A stretch of 64,000 nucleotides of DNA from Hyaloscypha bicolor E. Taxonomy: Eukaryota > Ascomycota > Leotiomycetes > Helotiales > Hyaloscyphaceae. The notes under the pieces are model-generated. The model worked only from the letters and a program-made list of their open reading frames with translations. It was not told the DNA's origin and did no database searches. Below, piece after piece: positions 1 through 12,086 of this stretch. The first letter of the stretch is position 1; each line of letters begins with the position of its first letter. The position numbers and the translations under genes are program-made. The stretch spans positions 3,947,183 to 4,011,182 of the forward strand of contig NW_020194512.1 in NCBI RefSeq assembly GCF_002865645.1, read 5' to 3'.

Positions 1-3000
1 GCATACCTTCGAGCATCGCGTGCGTGAACGAATATACTCACAACTCGGCACAGCTCTGCTTTCTTGTTCTCCATGTAGTTCTTCCAGTGTCCCATAAGTC
101 CGGACTCCGGCACTACAGTCTTGAAGTCAATCTCGTCCGTAGCAATTCTTCGTCCATAATAATTGTGCGTGGAGCCGAGTTCGAGTTGGCAAAGGAACCA
201 TTTTGCTCCTTCAGCACCTGTGAATCTTGCTAGAACCCATTCACCGACAATAAAGTTGAGGTCACTTTCTTGGACAAAGTCCAGCATGGCGGTCACCCTT
301 CTCTGCTCTTCAGTCTGGCCAGAGGCTTGAATCTGAGTCTCTTCATTCTGAACATCTTTCTTAACATCTTCATTCTCGGTGGCTCCAGTCGCTGGAGATC
401 CTTGTCGCATTAAGCCAGACGATATCGAAGTGAGTTTGTTGTAATAGTTTGTGCTTTCTTGTCCTGGGGTAAGTGGTTGCTCAGTCTGTGTTGACCCTTG
501 TGCCCGTCCCTCCACTTCTTCGTCAAACAACGCTTGTCTTACAACGTCACACACGTTCAGCTCCTTCCGCAAATCACCGACAGCACAAGAAAATTTGACT
601 GCTATCGTAGAAAGTCCAGTACTGATAGTACACTCGCCGCTGATCTTCTCGCTTTCATGCACCGCACTTTCCACCTGGTGCTGAAGTTGCTCAGCATGCG
701 GCATGGTGATTATGACTCTTTGGATATCGAAAATGCCTTCGATGCCGGATGTGGTGAGCGTGATTGGATTTGGACAAATCGTGCTGTCACTGTGAGACGT
801 TTTGATTTTCTTCGATTTCTCGTCTCCTGCAGGAGTTGGATCCAAGTGTTCAGCTTCTAGGTGCTTGAAAAGCGCTTTGAATTCATCCGGAATGTTCTTG
901 ATGTCCTGCTTTTCGGAAATCCAAGCTGCAACTTCACCTGCCAGAGTTTCGGGTTCTTTCTGTTCTTGTATAGTTGTAGCTGGTGACTGTGTGGTTGGTG
1001 CAGCATTTGAACTTCCATTGGCAGGCTCTGGTTCCTTGGAGGTACTTTTTTTACCATAAAAGCTTTGAAACCCTCCGACTTTGAGCTTCGGTGCTGAGAA
1101 TTGTGGCATTTGTGGCATCTGAGGCATTTGTGGAATTTGAGGCGTTTTGATTCCGAACCGGGAAGCAATGTTGCCACCACTCTGTGCGTTCCTTTCTTCG
1201 CCCACCGCACTCTTAGTTCTTTCGCGGTCGTCCCAGGAACGTGTCTTTGGCTTGTACTCTTCGAAGTGGGGAGTATTTTTGAGATATACTAGCAACCTGC
1301 TAAGATTCTCAAGTTGAGGTTGGAGGTCAATCAACTTAGTTGCTTTAATGAACCCCAGAATGCTCCGTATTAAGTCAACGGGCACGTCTTTATGCGGCGT
1401 TACTTTAACAAATTCAATCGTTCCACGCAACAACAAGGTGAGACGCGATTCTGTGTCTTGTAAGGCGTGCCGTTCCTCTCTAGAGGCCTTCGCAGCCTCA
1501 TCGTTCTTTTTTGCAGTAAGATAGCTTTCGGTGTTCTTTGGGTTGAACGCATTCAATTTCGAAGGATACAGCGATCGACCCCTGATCGGACTTCCCAGGT
1601 CTTTTCCAGCCCAGTTGAAAACAGAAATGTCATTTGAGGTAATGACCACCTCGTCGAGTAACCGGCAAAGTGCTTTAGTTGGACCTTCTGCATGAAATGC
1701 CGGAAATTTCACACCGAGAACTCCCATCAAAGAGTAAACACTATCAACGGGAACAGTGCATCTTCGATGAGACGCCAAAACCAAAATGTCGCGGGCCGGA
1801 TGCCTGGATCTGCTGAGCCCGCGACAGCATTCATCTGGAGGGACATTTGTGAACTCAGAGACTCGCTTTCGGTCAAGCTCAATAGAGATTTTGCAGTCAT
1901 CGATCAAGGTTCTCACCAAAACCTTGATCAAGTTTGTGGCTTGCTCTGTGATGGAGGTCAAATCGAAACCCAAGTCTTCAAATAAAGACCTAAGCCTTCC
2001 AGCGCCAGTATCTCCCTCGTCGAGACGAGATTTGATCTCGTATGCTGCTAGAGAGATTGTTTTTCGAATGTAGGCATTGGAATTGTCGTCATTCATGGCT
2101 CCCGGGAAATGAACGCCAAGATAATTGAGAATGCCAATCAGCCTTAGCCACTTTTCTGAGCATCCTTCATAGGTGACGTAGTCGATCTATCTCACAGTTA
2201 GATTTCACAATCTTTGGTCAATTTGGTATTTATAACAAAACCTGCGAGGACGTACCTTCTCTTCAGTATCCATCAATTCTTGTAGCTTTGCACAGTCTTG
2301 AAGAATTGGCTTTGCTTTCAGGGGCACGTCAAGTTTATCGATGTCCCGGATATGGTGAGCAAGGTAGGAACAATGGTAATAGTAAGGACCCAGCCCTTCT
2401 ACAGATCGAGTCAATGGTTGCCAGAGACTATTGACATGAAATGTCATCTTGCTCAACACAAGTTCCTGTAGTGTCCATCCCCGCGTAGCCCAGTTCGGTT
2501 TTTCGACAAGATCAAAGCTAGGGAAATTTGATTTCTCAGCCGTCTTCTCCAGATTGTCCCATGTATCGACCCATTCTGTGGACTCCGTGGTATCAAGATG
2601 TACCAAACAAAAATCGGCGTTGTTGTACCACTGTCCCATCATTGCCAGTGACTCGTTAAGTTCGTTCGCATCGGCTTTGTTGATACAGCACGTGTCGTTC
2701 CACAAATAGCGTTTTGGAGCCTTACTTGGAAACAGCCCCCAATCTAGGATTCTTTTGGCTTCCTTCATTGACCCTTCAATTTTATCCACGGACTTCTTCC
2801 TTTCCAAGACTGGAATCAAATCCTCAACGGCAGAACGAAGTGCAGGATCTTGGTTCATAACCTTGCAGCTTTCTGTTGCCCTACTCAGCTCTTCCTTAGC
2901 TTGGTCCCACTGATCCTTAGCTTGAATCATCTCTGCTGCAGCCTGAGCCAATCCTTCGCTCAAACTGTTCTTTCCGTCCGTTCCGCTTGGCACTTTCGAA

Positions 3001-3806
3001 TTGTCAACCCCCGCGTCTTTTCCCTCGATCTCCGGCACCTTCCCTGACATCCTTCTCAGCTTCAGCTCCTCTTCTTTCTCATTGAAAGAATTCCGAGCCT
3101 TCTCTTCTCCTGAGGTCGCTATCTTGAACTTGGTTAGCTGAACAAGGAGCTCGCGTATGTTGGATTTGGTTCCAGAGCTATTCAGGAGTGCTTCTATTTT
3201 CCGAATTTGGGCCCGTAAGTCTTGCTTACATTGAGCACTGAGTAACTGAACATCGCTTTTTCCAACTTCCAGGTGGTCGAATTTCTTGGCTTTGAACCTT
3301 GCGAACTTCTTGGCTTCCTCATCAGAGTCGTCTTGAACCATCTCGTAGGCTTCCTTTTTCTTCTGACTCTCTTTTATCTTGGAGATGAATTGGTAGGTAA
3401 TCTCTTGCCCCTTCCAGCTGTGGGACAGTATAACGTACTGTCCAGAGGGCCATTCCTCAAGATTTCCGGTGTCTAAGTTGAACATGCGCTTGGGTATCTC
3501 GACGCCGTCAGGTTTGATCGCGGATGCTTCGGTAAAATCATCGAGTTTAGTTTTTGAAGCCCTGTCATCAACGAATTCCGGGATGAAATTCGCATGGATT
3601 AGCCAATTCATGGATTTCCGAACTTTCTCTTGGAGCAGGGGATCAAGCACCCCTTTGACGTAAGCATCTCGGGCCACACTGTACGCGACACCTGTGCTGC
3701 TGGCAAGTTGCGATATCATGGACTTCTCGGAAGGAGTACTGGTCCCCGTCGCGTCGAGCATCTTCTTCCCAAGGCGCATAAGTTCGTTCTGGTCGGTCCA
3801 CGACAT
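1..3806 (-). CDS. Large HET-domain (heterokaryon incompatibility) protein, C-terminus beyond window
   Basis: Two exons on the minus strand: 3806-2256 (517 aa) and 2186 down to base 1, still open at the edge (at least 728 more residues). The intron is 2187-2255 (69 nt, GTACGT...GATAG). HET hallmarks are visible: YVILSHSWKG near residue 124, YLWNDTCCINK near 367, WYNNADFCLVHLD near 393 and NWATRGWTLQELVL near 438. Exon 2 starts the typical post-HET region with ARDILVLASHRRCTVP and a DSVYSLMGVLGV segment followed by FNWAG. HET proteins trigger cell death after fusion of incompatible hyphae; that role is family knowledge. Odd points: about 235 residues separate the SHSW and DTCCI motifs, far more than usual, and the insertion is Lys/Glu-rich and probably coiled coil. 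A short QMP repeat lies at 1101-1136. The start is the first ATG (MSWTDQ). The family call is very secure; the missing C-terminus is not known. Confidence 0.93.
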
Positions 3807-4625
3807 TTTGCGAGTGGTATTCTTGGAAGAACGAGAAGACTGGTTTGGGGTTGAAGAGGTGGGAGAATTTGAAGAACTAGTTGCGAGCGGTGGGACTGCA
3901 GTGCACAGTGCAAAAAGGCGAGCACAGTTTTAAGAGAAAGCCTCTTTACTTCCATAGATAAATTTCACAAATACCGTAATTATCAGGCGGAAATCAGAAG
4001 CGTGAACTGGGATCTCTACTCGATTGGGTATTCGTCTGCCAACCGTTGTATTCTAGCTTGAACAAAATACACAATGTGTTCACCCGTTCTCCCTAGCCGG
4101 AAGTGCCACCCAGGAAGCTTTTCAGCCCTCCTCCGAATCAAATCTGCTGTGTTGGGCGGTGATGGATCTACACCGCAGCTGCAAATGCGTGGGCGGCAGA
4201 GAGTACCCTGTATTCTCGGTTGTTTTGGCTGCTTTGGGTGCCTCACAGATCGTGGCCTCGGAAAGACCAACCAGTCAACCAGTCAACCAGCCGCGTCACA
4301 GACACGCACCACAACGATCAACCCCTCAAGCAGTCAAACACCAAACAGTACTTCAGCTTGCCCTACCACCTTCACTCCTTAATTTCCCCGCCTTCCTGCA
4401 TTTACGAATAGCTGTTCGGGTAAGCTTTGAGCTCTAAGATTACCCTTGCTCTCTTTGGACATTATTCGAGCTCTTTGGTTTGAATCGGACATCGGATCAC
4501 ATGTGAGGGGAGACGGCATACATCCTCGAAGCAATCCATCACAACATCCCGAAGCTAGAGAGAAACGTCTCTTGATTTCTCTTCTCCACACATGCTATGT
4601 TTCAACCAGGTGTCGATTGATTGAA
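3807..4625. other. Intergenic, HET gene promoter side
   Basis: Divergent spacer between the HET gene and the gene starting at 4626. It holds only short open frames without family resemblance. A run of CAACCAGTCAACCAGTCAACC-like repeats lies near 4270-4290. No RNA gene or transposon end was seen. Confidence 0.5.
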
Positions 4626-5514
4626 ATGGCATCATATCATCGAGTTCTGAAAGTCTTTGGAAGGTCAGTGCAAGACAAAACGTTACAATGTGATTGGTAT
4701 GTCCATACAACGCTGCTTAAACTTGACCTGGTAGATCGGTCAAACCTAAGCGTGTTCTGACTTACCGACACCAAACAGTGATATACACCCCTGGGAAATC
4801 CGTGTCAATGATGAATCCTGGTCTGGAAGAATTCGACTTATTGGCTTCGTGGACGTTTTTTTTCTGATCAGCTATTCCGGGAGTTCACGTTTTCACGACG
4901 GCATAATCATCTACAGTATGCTTTATTTCGTCTTGCCGAGACGTTCGTCACTAATATATGGAGCAGAGGACGATGATCATATCGAAAAAATCTTGGCCGG
5001 GAAGGTATTCAATGATATCAACTTGCTGCCCACAAGTTCCAAGCCTAAAGACACGCCTCCATCAACCACAGAGGAAAAAACGAACGACATCATCTTGACC
5101 CCCACGAGCTCTGAGCCAACAAGCACACCTGCTCCAGTCACAGAGCAAAAAACCAAATACGCCAACTTCTCTCGCGACACATTCTTCTACATCGTCACCA
5201 GCATCGGGCATCCTATTGGTCTTCAAACAAGGTACAAGGCCTCCAATCTCAAAAAATACACAATTCATCTCCGCAAGCATCAGGACCCACTTTTAAAACG
5301 AAAGTACAAGAATGCGCTCAAACAGCACGACACATTGGATATGATTCAGGATGCGATGAAGTTGGGGCTTGTGTCATATGCAGAAATTCTTGGACATGGG
5401 CTGGGTCATATTTATAGAGGAGGTTCGACACTAGACGTAGGGAAGGGCTTTGTCGGAGGTCTTGGTGCGAGTAAAGAGAGAAAATGGGCTGGATTGAGTG
5501 GAGACAAGGCCTGA
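4626..5514 (+). CDS. Hypothetical protein, 257 aa, two exons
   Basis: Exon 1 is 4626-4663 and exon 2 is 4779-5514. The 115-nt intron (GTCAGT...AACAG) rejoins in frame to give MASYHRVLKVFG followed by SDIHPWEIRVND. Without this splice the longest frame would start inside the protein with no good start. The middle (about residues 75-125) is Thr/Pro/Ser-rich with two similar repeats of the type LxPTSSxP...TxEEKT, spaced about 27 residues apart and suggesting an internal duplication. The C-terminal third contains a basic stretch (LLKRKYKNALKQHD) and a Gly-rich tail (GHGLGHIYRGG, GFVGGLG). There is no signal peptide or clear membrane segment. I do not recognise a family. It lies head to head with the HET gene, so a shared promoter region is possible. 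Confidence 0.55.
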
Positions 5515-5674
5515 AAATAGCTACCAAGAGCAGATTATGTGCTATGAATAATGCTATTTCGAATTCGTTATAGTAACTAGCATATCGCCCTGCCCTCAAC
5601 TTATCTAAGGATACTAAGCTCTCCCGCTCTCGTCGCACGTCAAGTCTGATATGAAACTAATCAAAAAAAGAATT

Positions 5675-5790
5675 ATTATATAATACTAATTAACATAAAT
5701 TATATTAATCAAAACCATATTATATCTTTATTATTATTATACTAATTAATATAAATTGTAGTAATTAAAAGTGTATTATATCTTATAGTA
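5675..5790. repeat. Degenerate tandem duplication, A/T-rich
   Basis: Two imperfect copies of about 60 bp follow each other. The first contains ATACTAATTAACATAAATTA and ends TATTATATCTTTA. The second contains ATACTAATTAATATAAATTG and ends TATTATATCTTA. Differences are mostly C/T and G/A, as expected after RIP. No coding content. Confidence 0.5.
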
Positions 5791-6197
5791 ATTTAATTTA
5801 TAATCTTGAAATATTAATATAATATATTTGTGACGTGTGTTACGTGAGGTGCACGTGACGTACGGGCACAAGTATATGTATGGTATTAAGCGTGTTCGCG
5901 ACTTGGCCGTGAATACTGCGGTCTTTTGGCCCAGCTAGTAGCACTGTAGCGAGTTTAATCTACATGCCACGTCACAATATTTAATTTTTATTAAAGTTTT
6001 ATTATATTTTGTATAATTGTTTTATTATTATTAAATATTAAGTAATTAGCCCTTAACTTAATTTCTTTTTATACTTATATTAATATATTAATAATTTTAA
6101 TTTTAATTAAATACTTTTATTTCTTTATCTAGTAAGATGTTACTTAGTACTAGCAAGGGGGTATCTTGTATTAAAAGGGCATTATTGGACGCGATTT

Positions 6198-6345
6198 CAT
6201 CTACGCAGGTGCAAGCCCTAATGTTTGTTACACCGCCTTTGCAGGGGTTGCACTGAAATGCCCTGTAGCAATGCGCTGTAGCCGACTTTTGCTTAGCAGA
6301 ACTCAAGGCGGTGTAACAAACATTAGGGCCTGTACTTGCGTACGC
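6198..6345. repeat. Inverted repeat with perfect 24-bp core (MITE-like hairpin)
   Basis: Bases 6216-6239 (CCCTAATGTTTG then TTACACCGCCTT) are exactly reverse-complementary to 6305-6328. Similarity continues outward for about 14 more bases with a few mismatches (left ACGCAGGTGCAAG, right CTGTACTTGCGTA). The loop is about 65 bp. This is consistent with a small MITE or an inverted duplication. No clear target-site duplication could be fixed. Confidence 0.6.
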
Positions 6346-8104
6346 GATGTAGCTTACTAATAAATTTGTATGCAGAGGTACATAAATATTATGCTCCGTG
6401 CGACAGGCGAACCCCGCCTGTTCAGTGCGGGACACCCCATTGCTAGTGCCTGGCAATGTCTCACCGGACGAAGGGATAGGAGAAAGGAGGTGGACTTTGT
6501 GTGATGATGATTTGGGACTTTTGAGGAAGTTGAGACAAAATGCTGCCGTACTCGAATAGCTGGCTGAGAGAGGACTGTGCAAACACACCATAAGATTGGA
6601 GATATTGCAGAAGACCTTTGAGGAATTAATTCCCAGCTGAAGTGCCCGTGGGTGATGTTTGAGAATACCCGGCAGACATCGGGCCAAGCACCCGCTGCTG
6701 CTCGACACGTGGATAGCAGCCTGAGCCGAACCAACTTTTTCAGGTGTTGTCCTGTCAAGCTTTCAATGAAAGTGGAAGGAGGTTTATGTCCCGGTAGTGT
6801 TGATGTCATGCTAACCAACTTATCGGGTCGACTACAAGTCGGTCAGTTCAAGGAGATCCCAAATCACGACATCGAACCCACTTACAATAACATCGAAGAC
6901 AGCCGAACAAAAAAATGCAGGTAGATACTAAAAAGCATTCATAAGGTAGAAACATAGCTGAGTATTCGAGTGTTGAAAATCTCACCGGGCTTCCGGTGTT
7001 GATTTGCTGGCTGCTAGAAAGTTCACCAACCGAGATGGGCGTCGACACTAACCACGAGTCAGCTATGAATTAATAATTTCAAGAAAGAATTTGAGACAGT
7101 GTCCAACACCTCCTCATTCCCGGAAAACTCTGTCTGGCCCATTCTTCCCCAAGGCCATCCCCAGGCCAAGGCTGAATACTTTAGTCTATTCGCGTTCAAC
7201 CTTTGGCTGGTAAAAGTGGAGATATTGAGACTGCTTGCGGATGCAAGCCCCCCTAGAACCTCAACACCGAAAGTATGCGGCGAAAATACGAGCAACATAA
7301 TCGCCATACACCTTATCCTGCATGTGCGGTGTGTGTTGGTGACCCAGCACCTCTAACGCCGCGTGGCGGATTGTCACCTATGAAGGGCGGTCCATTTGGC
7401 AATAGGAAAATCCGAACCTAACAAACTAAATTCAAGCAATATACTTTACACCCTTGAACAAATTAATCGTAAATGCAGCAGAAGGGTCGCTACGTGACTG
7501 CCACAATCACTTTTTCAGGTTTCGCTCTCGGCCTCCACTTGCAGGCTTAGGGTCTCTTTGTGGTGCCGAGGACGCCTTCATCTGTTCCATCGGAACCTCT
7601 CTCCCCGAGACCCTCAAGTGACTGCCGATCTATGGCCAAAAGGGTCTTTTCTGGGCACAGAAAATACCACAGTTGCTGCCATCCGAGTGGCTGCTTTGGA
7701 CGATATCCTTAGTAGAAGGCTCATTCAGTTACTGGACTCTCAAACCAGATTCCAACCTCCCAAGTCCCCGAGCTACTCGCAACACCTCTTTTTTCGTGAC
7801 AAAATCGTGCAGGACCTTGGTGCCTTCGCCACTCAAGCTGAAGATATAAATTAAGAGGCTACACTGCCTTTCGAATAAGAACAATCAACTTGAAAGCTCC
7901 ACAAAGATAATCCCACTTGGCTCAATGTAGTGAACTTGCTATTCAAGCAGTTTCAAAACTTCAAAACTGAGGTGGACGAGACAACATACCCTTGAAAGCC
8001 ATAGCAGCATATGCAAGCAGCGGTGGCATTAATACGGACCGTTAAGAAACCTCGGCTCCTATGTCCGTTCATGTATGACCCAACCCACCTCGTCCCTTAC
8101 ACGC

Positions 8105-9940
8105 TCACAAAGTATACCTAAAACCCTCCTTCCCCTCCACCACTCCACCCCGTCGATTCGCCACCGAGAACCTCCACATCAAGATCCTATGTAAAGGTGT
8201 TATCAGTAATTGCCCATAAATACGAACCTTCCCTCCCAGAAGAATCAGAGCCCGCCCAAGAGGCATCACTTACAGCACCACAACAATAGTGACCACATTC
8301 GTCCCAATAGTGGCAATTATCCCAGGCCTGTACCCCGGTGCATCCTGATCCCTAAACACCGTACTCCCCATAATGCCTCCAATACCCGCGGACCCAACCA
8401 AAGTCGCACTGCAAAACGCTCTTTTCCACTGGCCCCGAATATTATTCGCCTGGTACGTGAGGATCGGCGGCACATTCGCGTACGCGCTGATCGTCGCAAG
8501 GAAGACCCCAAAGTACCTGACGCCGTTATTCTTCTCGAATCCTAGCAATGGGAGACCGATGAGGCCTAGACAGCTGTTGAAGATTATAATGGGGCCTCGG
8601 ATGTGGTGGCGGTCGGCGAACACGGCGGAAAAGTACATGACGAGTGCAGCAGCGACGTATGGTGGAGCAGTAAGGCATTGTGTTTTTGCGATAGAGTAGT
8701 GCAGAGATTGGTTTAAGATAACGGGTAGGAAGTAGGCGATTGCGTAACCATTTGTTGCTGAACAGCAAGCGAGGAGGGCGAACGCCCAGATCTTAGGGTC
8801 GAGCGCGTTGCGCAGGTAGGAGGAGAGGTTGAAGGGGGTGATGACGGCGTCGTCGCGGTCGGCCTCTATGCGGGAGACGATGAAGGAGGATTCCTGCGCG
8901 GTAAGGAAGTGGAAGGAGGTGCTAGCTTGCTCGGGGAAGTCAACTATTAGGATGGACCCGAGACCGCCACAGAGGCAAGTTATGAGACCTTCCATCTGTG
9001 GGAGGTGTGAGCTGTGGGCTGGGAAGAAGTAGAAGGGAACGCACGATGAAGATCCATCGCCAGCCGGACAGATGTCCTAGACCGCCCATTTGGATGATGC
9101 CGTATGCTGCGATGCCAGAGAGGGCAGACGCCATGCTACCGATAATGAAGAAGACGGCATTGCGCTGTTGAAGCTCGTAGCGAGTGTACCATGTGGAGAG
9201 TAGGTAGACACAGCCTGGAAAGTATCCTGCTTCGAAGACCCCGAGGATGACACGGAGTCCAAGCATTTGGTCCCATCTTTGGACGAAGCCAAATCCCTTG
9301 AATATGTCAGAAGGCGAGATGAGATGGAAATAGGAGTCAACATACGATCATACAGACACCCCAGAGAATAGTTATACCAGTCAAGAATCGGCGGGGTCCA
9401 GTCTTGCGGATAATGACAGTGGCGAGAGGTTGAAAGAGAACGTAGGGAATAAAGAAGACTAGCACGATTAAATTGTATCTCTCGCCAACGAGGTTGAGAT
9501 CTGTCGACATTCTGGGATACTATCGGTCAACATTCTTGATGAAAAGGGGTGTGAGATCTGACCCAGCGATTTTGGCGATTCCAACGTTCGTCCTGTCCAT
9601 CAGACTGCACATGTATAGAAGGCCAAGGATCGTGACCACTGGATAACGGGGGGTCAGCATCTTTTCTTGTTCCGGAATGTCTGAGGAGTACGGTTGAGCA
9701 AAATGAGTAAAACTAAACCCCTTTGGGGTGTGTTGCGAGTGCATTAGATGACGAGGGAGTATTTCAGACATCGAGAACAAGAACTTAAGGAACCCCGTTG
9801 CCCTTACGCCGTCGATCAACGCGGCGGATGATCTTTTTTTGCTCCTCGGGCGTATATGCCTCGACGCTGGCATCGATGGAAACTCCACCAATCGCTTGGT
9901 CGACTTGCTCCGGAGTGTGTTTCTCAGTATCGGAACTCAT
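8105..9940 (-). CDS. MFS permease of the allantoate/nicotinate (Dal5/TNA1-like) anion:cation symporter family
   Basis: Six exons: 9940-9808, 9638-9563, 9511-9346, 9296-9045, 8995-8274 and 8186-8105. They splice in frame to 476 aa. The start MSSDTEKHTPEQ is chosen because the following EEQKKIIRRVDRR is the usual cytosolic lead-in to TM1 in this family. Family marks: MCSLMDRTNVGIAKIAG in TM1, STDLNLVGERYN after it, RKTGPRRFL (motif A-like loop) and WYTRYELQQRNAVFF before TM5. A long hydrophilic loop separates the two halves and about 12 hydrophobic segments are seen. Members import small organic anions such as allantoate, nicotinate, pantothenate or biotin precursors across the plasma membrane; the substrate cannot be told from sequence. 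Introns are 49-169 nt; the first (169 nt) is the least certain because several acceptors are possible. Confidence 0.9.
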
Positions 9941-10577
9941 GATGGAAGAGAGATGAACCCCGTGATATAGTAGAAGAGAGAGGGGAAACCAGAGGTAGGA
10001 GCAGCAGCAATGAGCATCTGGGACGGACTCGCTCTTGTATTTATGCCTACCCAGCTGCCACTGTGAATGCCGTGAAAGGGCCGTACGAGCTCAGATCGAC
10101 GATCTGAGACTTGGCAGTGTTGACGGGGCGGGTGTGCGAAGCCTGTGCAGAGTGACACTTAATTGCTTGAAATTCCGAACTTTGTATAATTGCACCAGGT
10201 CGGGACTCGAAGCTGCCGGTCGCTGTAGCCAAAGTAGTGACGGATTTACAGCTGGCTCATAAGAAGAGAACCTTCCATTCAAGCCAAGGATAACCCTTGA
10301 GAAGGACAACAACCGGGGAACGGAGTACCGACCCATGAAACCGCACTCTTGGTGATCGGCATGGGGTAGGTCATATATGCAGTGTAAGGGACACAAGAAC
10401 AACATGGAACTACATAGCCTAAGGAGATAGGGCCGAGGTACTAACAGAGACTAGCTCTGACTTGAGATTGACAAATCTCTTTCAAATCGAGTGGGGTATC
10501 GTCTATTTCAAAACTCTATCAAATACTCACTTTTAACGCCAATTGAGATGCAATGCCTGACCTCTCCCCAATGCAAA
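9941..10577. other. Intergenic, upstream of the MFS permease
   Basis: Spacer between the start of the MFS permease and the 3' end of the Rmd1-family gene. Only short overlapping frames without family signal. It should hold the permease promoter, but no clear regulatory site could be fixed. Confidence 0.5.
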
Positions 10578-11859
10578 TCATAATGACGCCTCTTTGTTCT
10601 TCGCCAGACGCTCCCTTCTCTCCTTGAATTCGCGTCGAAGTTCAAACCCCACTTCCACGGCAATCAGGATGATAATAATCCACTCCAGGTGAATGCTGTG
10701 TTTCTCACTCATAGTTTGCCGAAGGATACTGGCAATCTCCTGTGCATAATCCATTTTCTCATTCAATGTTTTAATTCGGACACCGACATCGAGTGCTCTG
10801 CCAACTTGATCGTAATATCCCTCCAAGCCTAGCTCATGTCTGCTGTCCCAAAATAAATCGGGTAATGAATCTGTGAGCTCCGAGTAATGGTTCAATTGTG
10901 CCCTGAGTTCCAATAGTTCGCCGGTCTTCTGCATCATGAATCGACGGTTGAATGGCAGCTTGGTGCCTCGTGAAAGTAATGTCGGGATTGTTCTTGTAGA
11001 CTCAAAATATTTCCCCAGCATTGTTTCCAGCACAGCCAGCTTCGTTGATCGTGCAAGACCTGAAGAGAAGGCAATTTTGGCAAGAGTAGTATCAACTCGA
11101 GGACTGAGCGGTGGTTAGCATAAATTGGCTAGGAATTGGTTTGACATACTTTGTATGCCCATCTCCTTGCAAAGAGGGTTTGGTCCCAAGGGTGATCACA
11201 TCCCCTTTGATATTGCTGTTCTCCCGTTTAGGGTCTTCCGCATACTCCAAATCTTCCATTTCCATCTGATCCATATGTGGACTTATGGCCGCTGGGAGGA
11301 GACTTTTCGTGGCCAGATCTGATACCACGTCCTCTGGCAATGACCAAGCCACCATAGAGCCCGACGGAAAAACGAATATATCCCCATTATTGACCCCTCG
11401 AGTATGTATGACCTGGTCCGAATCGAAACCGGTCTCGTCCGGATCAATTGAAAAGCCATGGGATCGAAGAATCCGCACAACTGCATCCATGTCGAATTGA
11501 TCTGCCACTGATACGGCCGTGACTCGATTAACTCCCTCGGCATCCTCCACTGTGGCTCTTAGTTGAAGTGTATTCTGTCTCGACCTCTGCGCCTCGGCAG
11601 CAACTCTCCGCAACGATGTCTTTCCGGCTGGTGACCGGATCAATTTTCGTTTCGTCGGCGGAGTTACATCCTTCACTATTTCAACATTTCCAGCCAGTTC
11701 CTGTTGCAGAACTGCATTGGACGAGAAGAAGTTCCGCTTTCGAGGTGCTTGTCCGGCTGCGCTGGCATGGAGGCAGCGGAGGGGTTGAGGACGTGAACGG
11801 CCATCATTGAGGATCCGCCGTACCGTGGGGCATGACAACTGTCGACCGAAGCTCTGCAT
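10578..11859 (-). CDS. Rmd1/RMND1-family (DUF155) mitochondrial protein
   Basis: Two exons, 11859-11150 and 11103-10578, joined over a 46-nt intron (GTATGTC...GCTCAG), give 411 aa. The ATG at 11859 is used. The frame is open upstream to 11940, but only via a TTG. The N-terminus MQSFGRQLSC...RCLHASAAG is Arg/Ser-rich without acids, as in a mitochondrial presequence. The DUF155 core follows: NNGDIFVFPSGSMVAWSLPE, then KIAFSSGLARSTKLAVLE and LLSRGTKLPFNRRFMMQKTG. The C-terminus is a predicted membrane anchor (HLEWIIIILIAVEVGFEL) followed by a basic tail. Relatives are yeast Rmd1 and human RMND1; the latter supports mitochondrial translation at the inner membrane. Length and topology fit the family. 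It shares a short divergent promoter with VPS41. Confidence 0.92.
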
Positions 11860-12086
11860 GGTACGCAGAGAGGTCCAGGACGATTCCTGGGCATTTGAAA
11901 TGCAATTGTGGTTGAGTGAGAAATTCTGTAGCAGTGCCAAAAAAGTTGGTGGAAATCAGATGCCTACGAGTGCTTGTACCGATTCCCAGAGCTCGGCTAG
12001 CTGGAGCTGTACATTGACCTCATCGACGGCGTCGCAGCATCCTTCCGTGCCAATAACACCAGATGTGATCGAGAGAGTGCGCCGAC
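11860..12086. promoter_or_regulatory. Short bidirectional promoter region between RMD1-like gene and VPS41
   Basis: Only 227 bp separate the two start codons, which point away from each other, so both promoters must lie here or within 5' parts of the genes. No TATA box is obvious. Both products are organelle housekeeping proteins (mitochondrial and vacuolar). Co-regulation is inference. Confidence 0.55.

Larger units (their letters stand above)
5515..8104. other. Repeat-rich intergenic region
   Basis: No convincing gene. 5650-6120 is A/T-dominated and looks like RIP-degraded repeat, with a GC-richer island at 5830-5950 carrying GACGTG/CACGTGAC motifs. A hairpin-forming inverted repeat sits at 6198-6345 (separate entry). 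6350-8104 has normal base composition but only short frames. The longest open stretch near 7558-7854 lacks an ATG, and its product (contains LDDILSRRLIQLLDS) resembles nothing I can name. A gene relic here is possible but unsupported. Confidence 0.5.

Noticed and set aside
7558..7854. 98-codon plus-strand frame with a possible protein-like composition
   Set aside because: It has no ATG and no recognised domain, and surrounding sequence gives no splice partner; kept as non-coding spacer.
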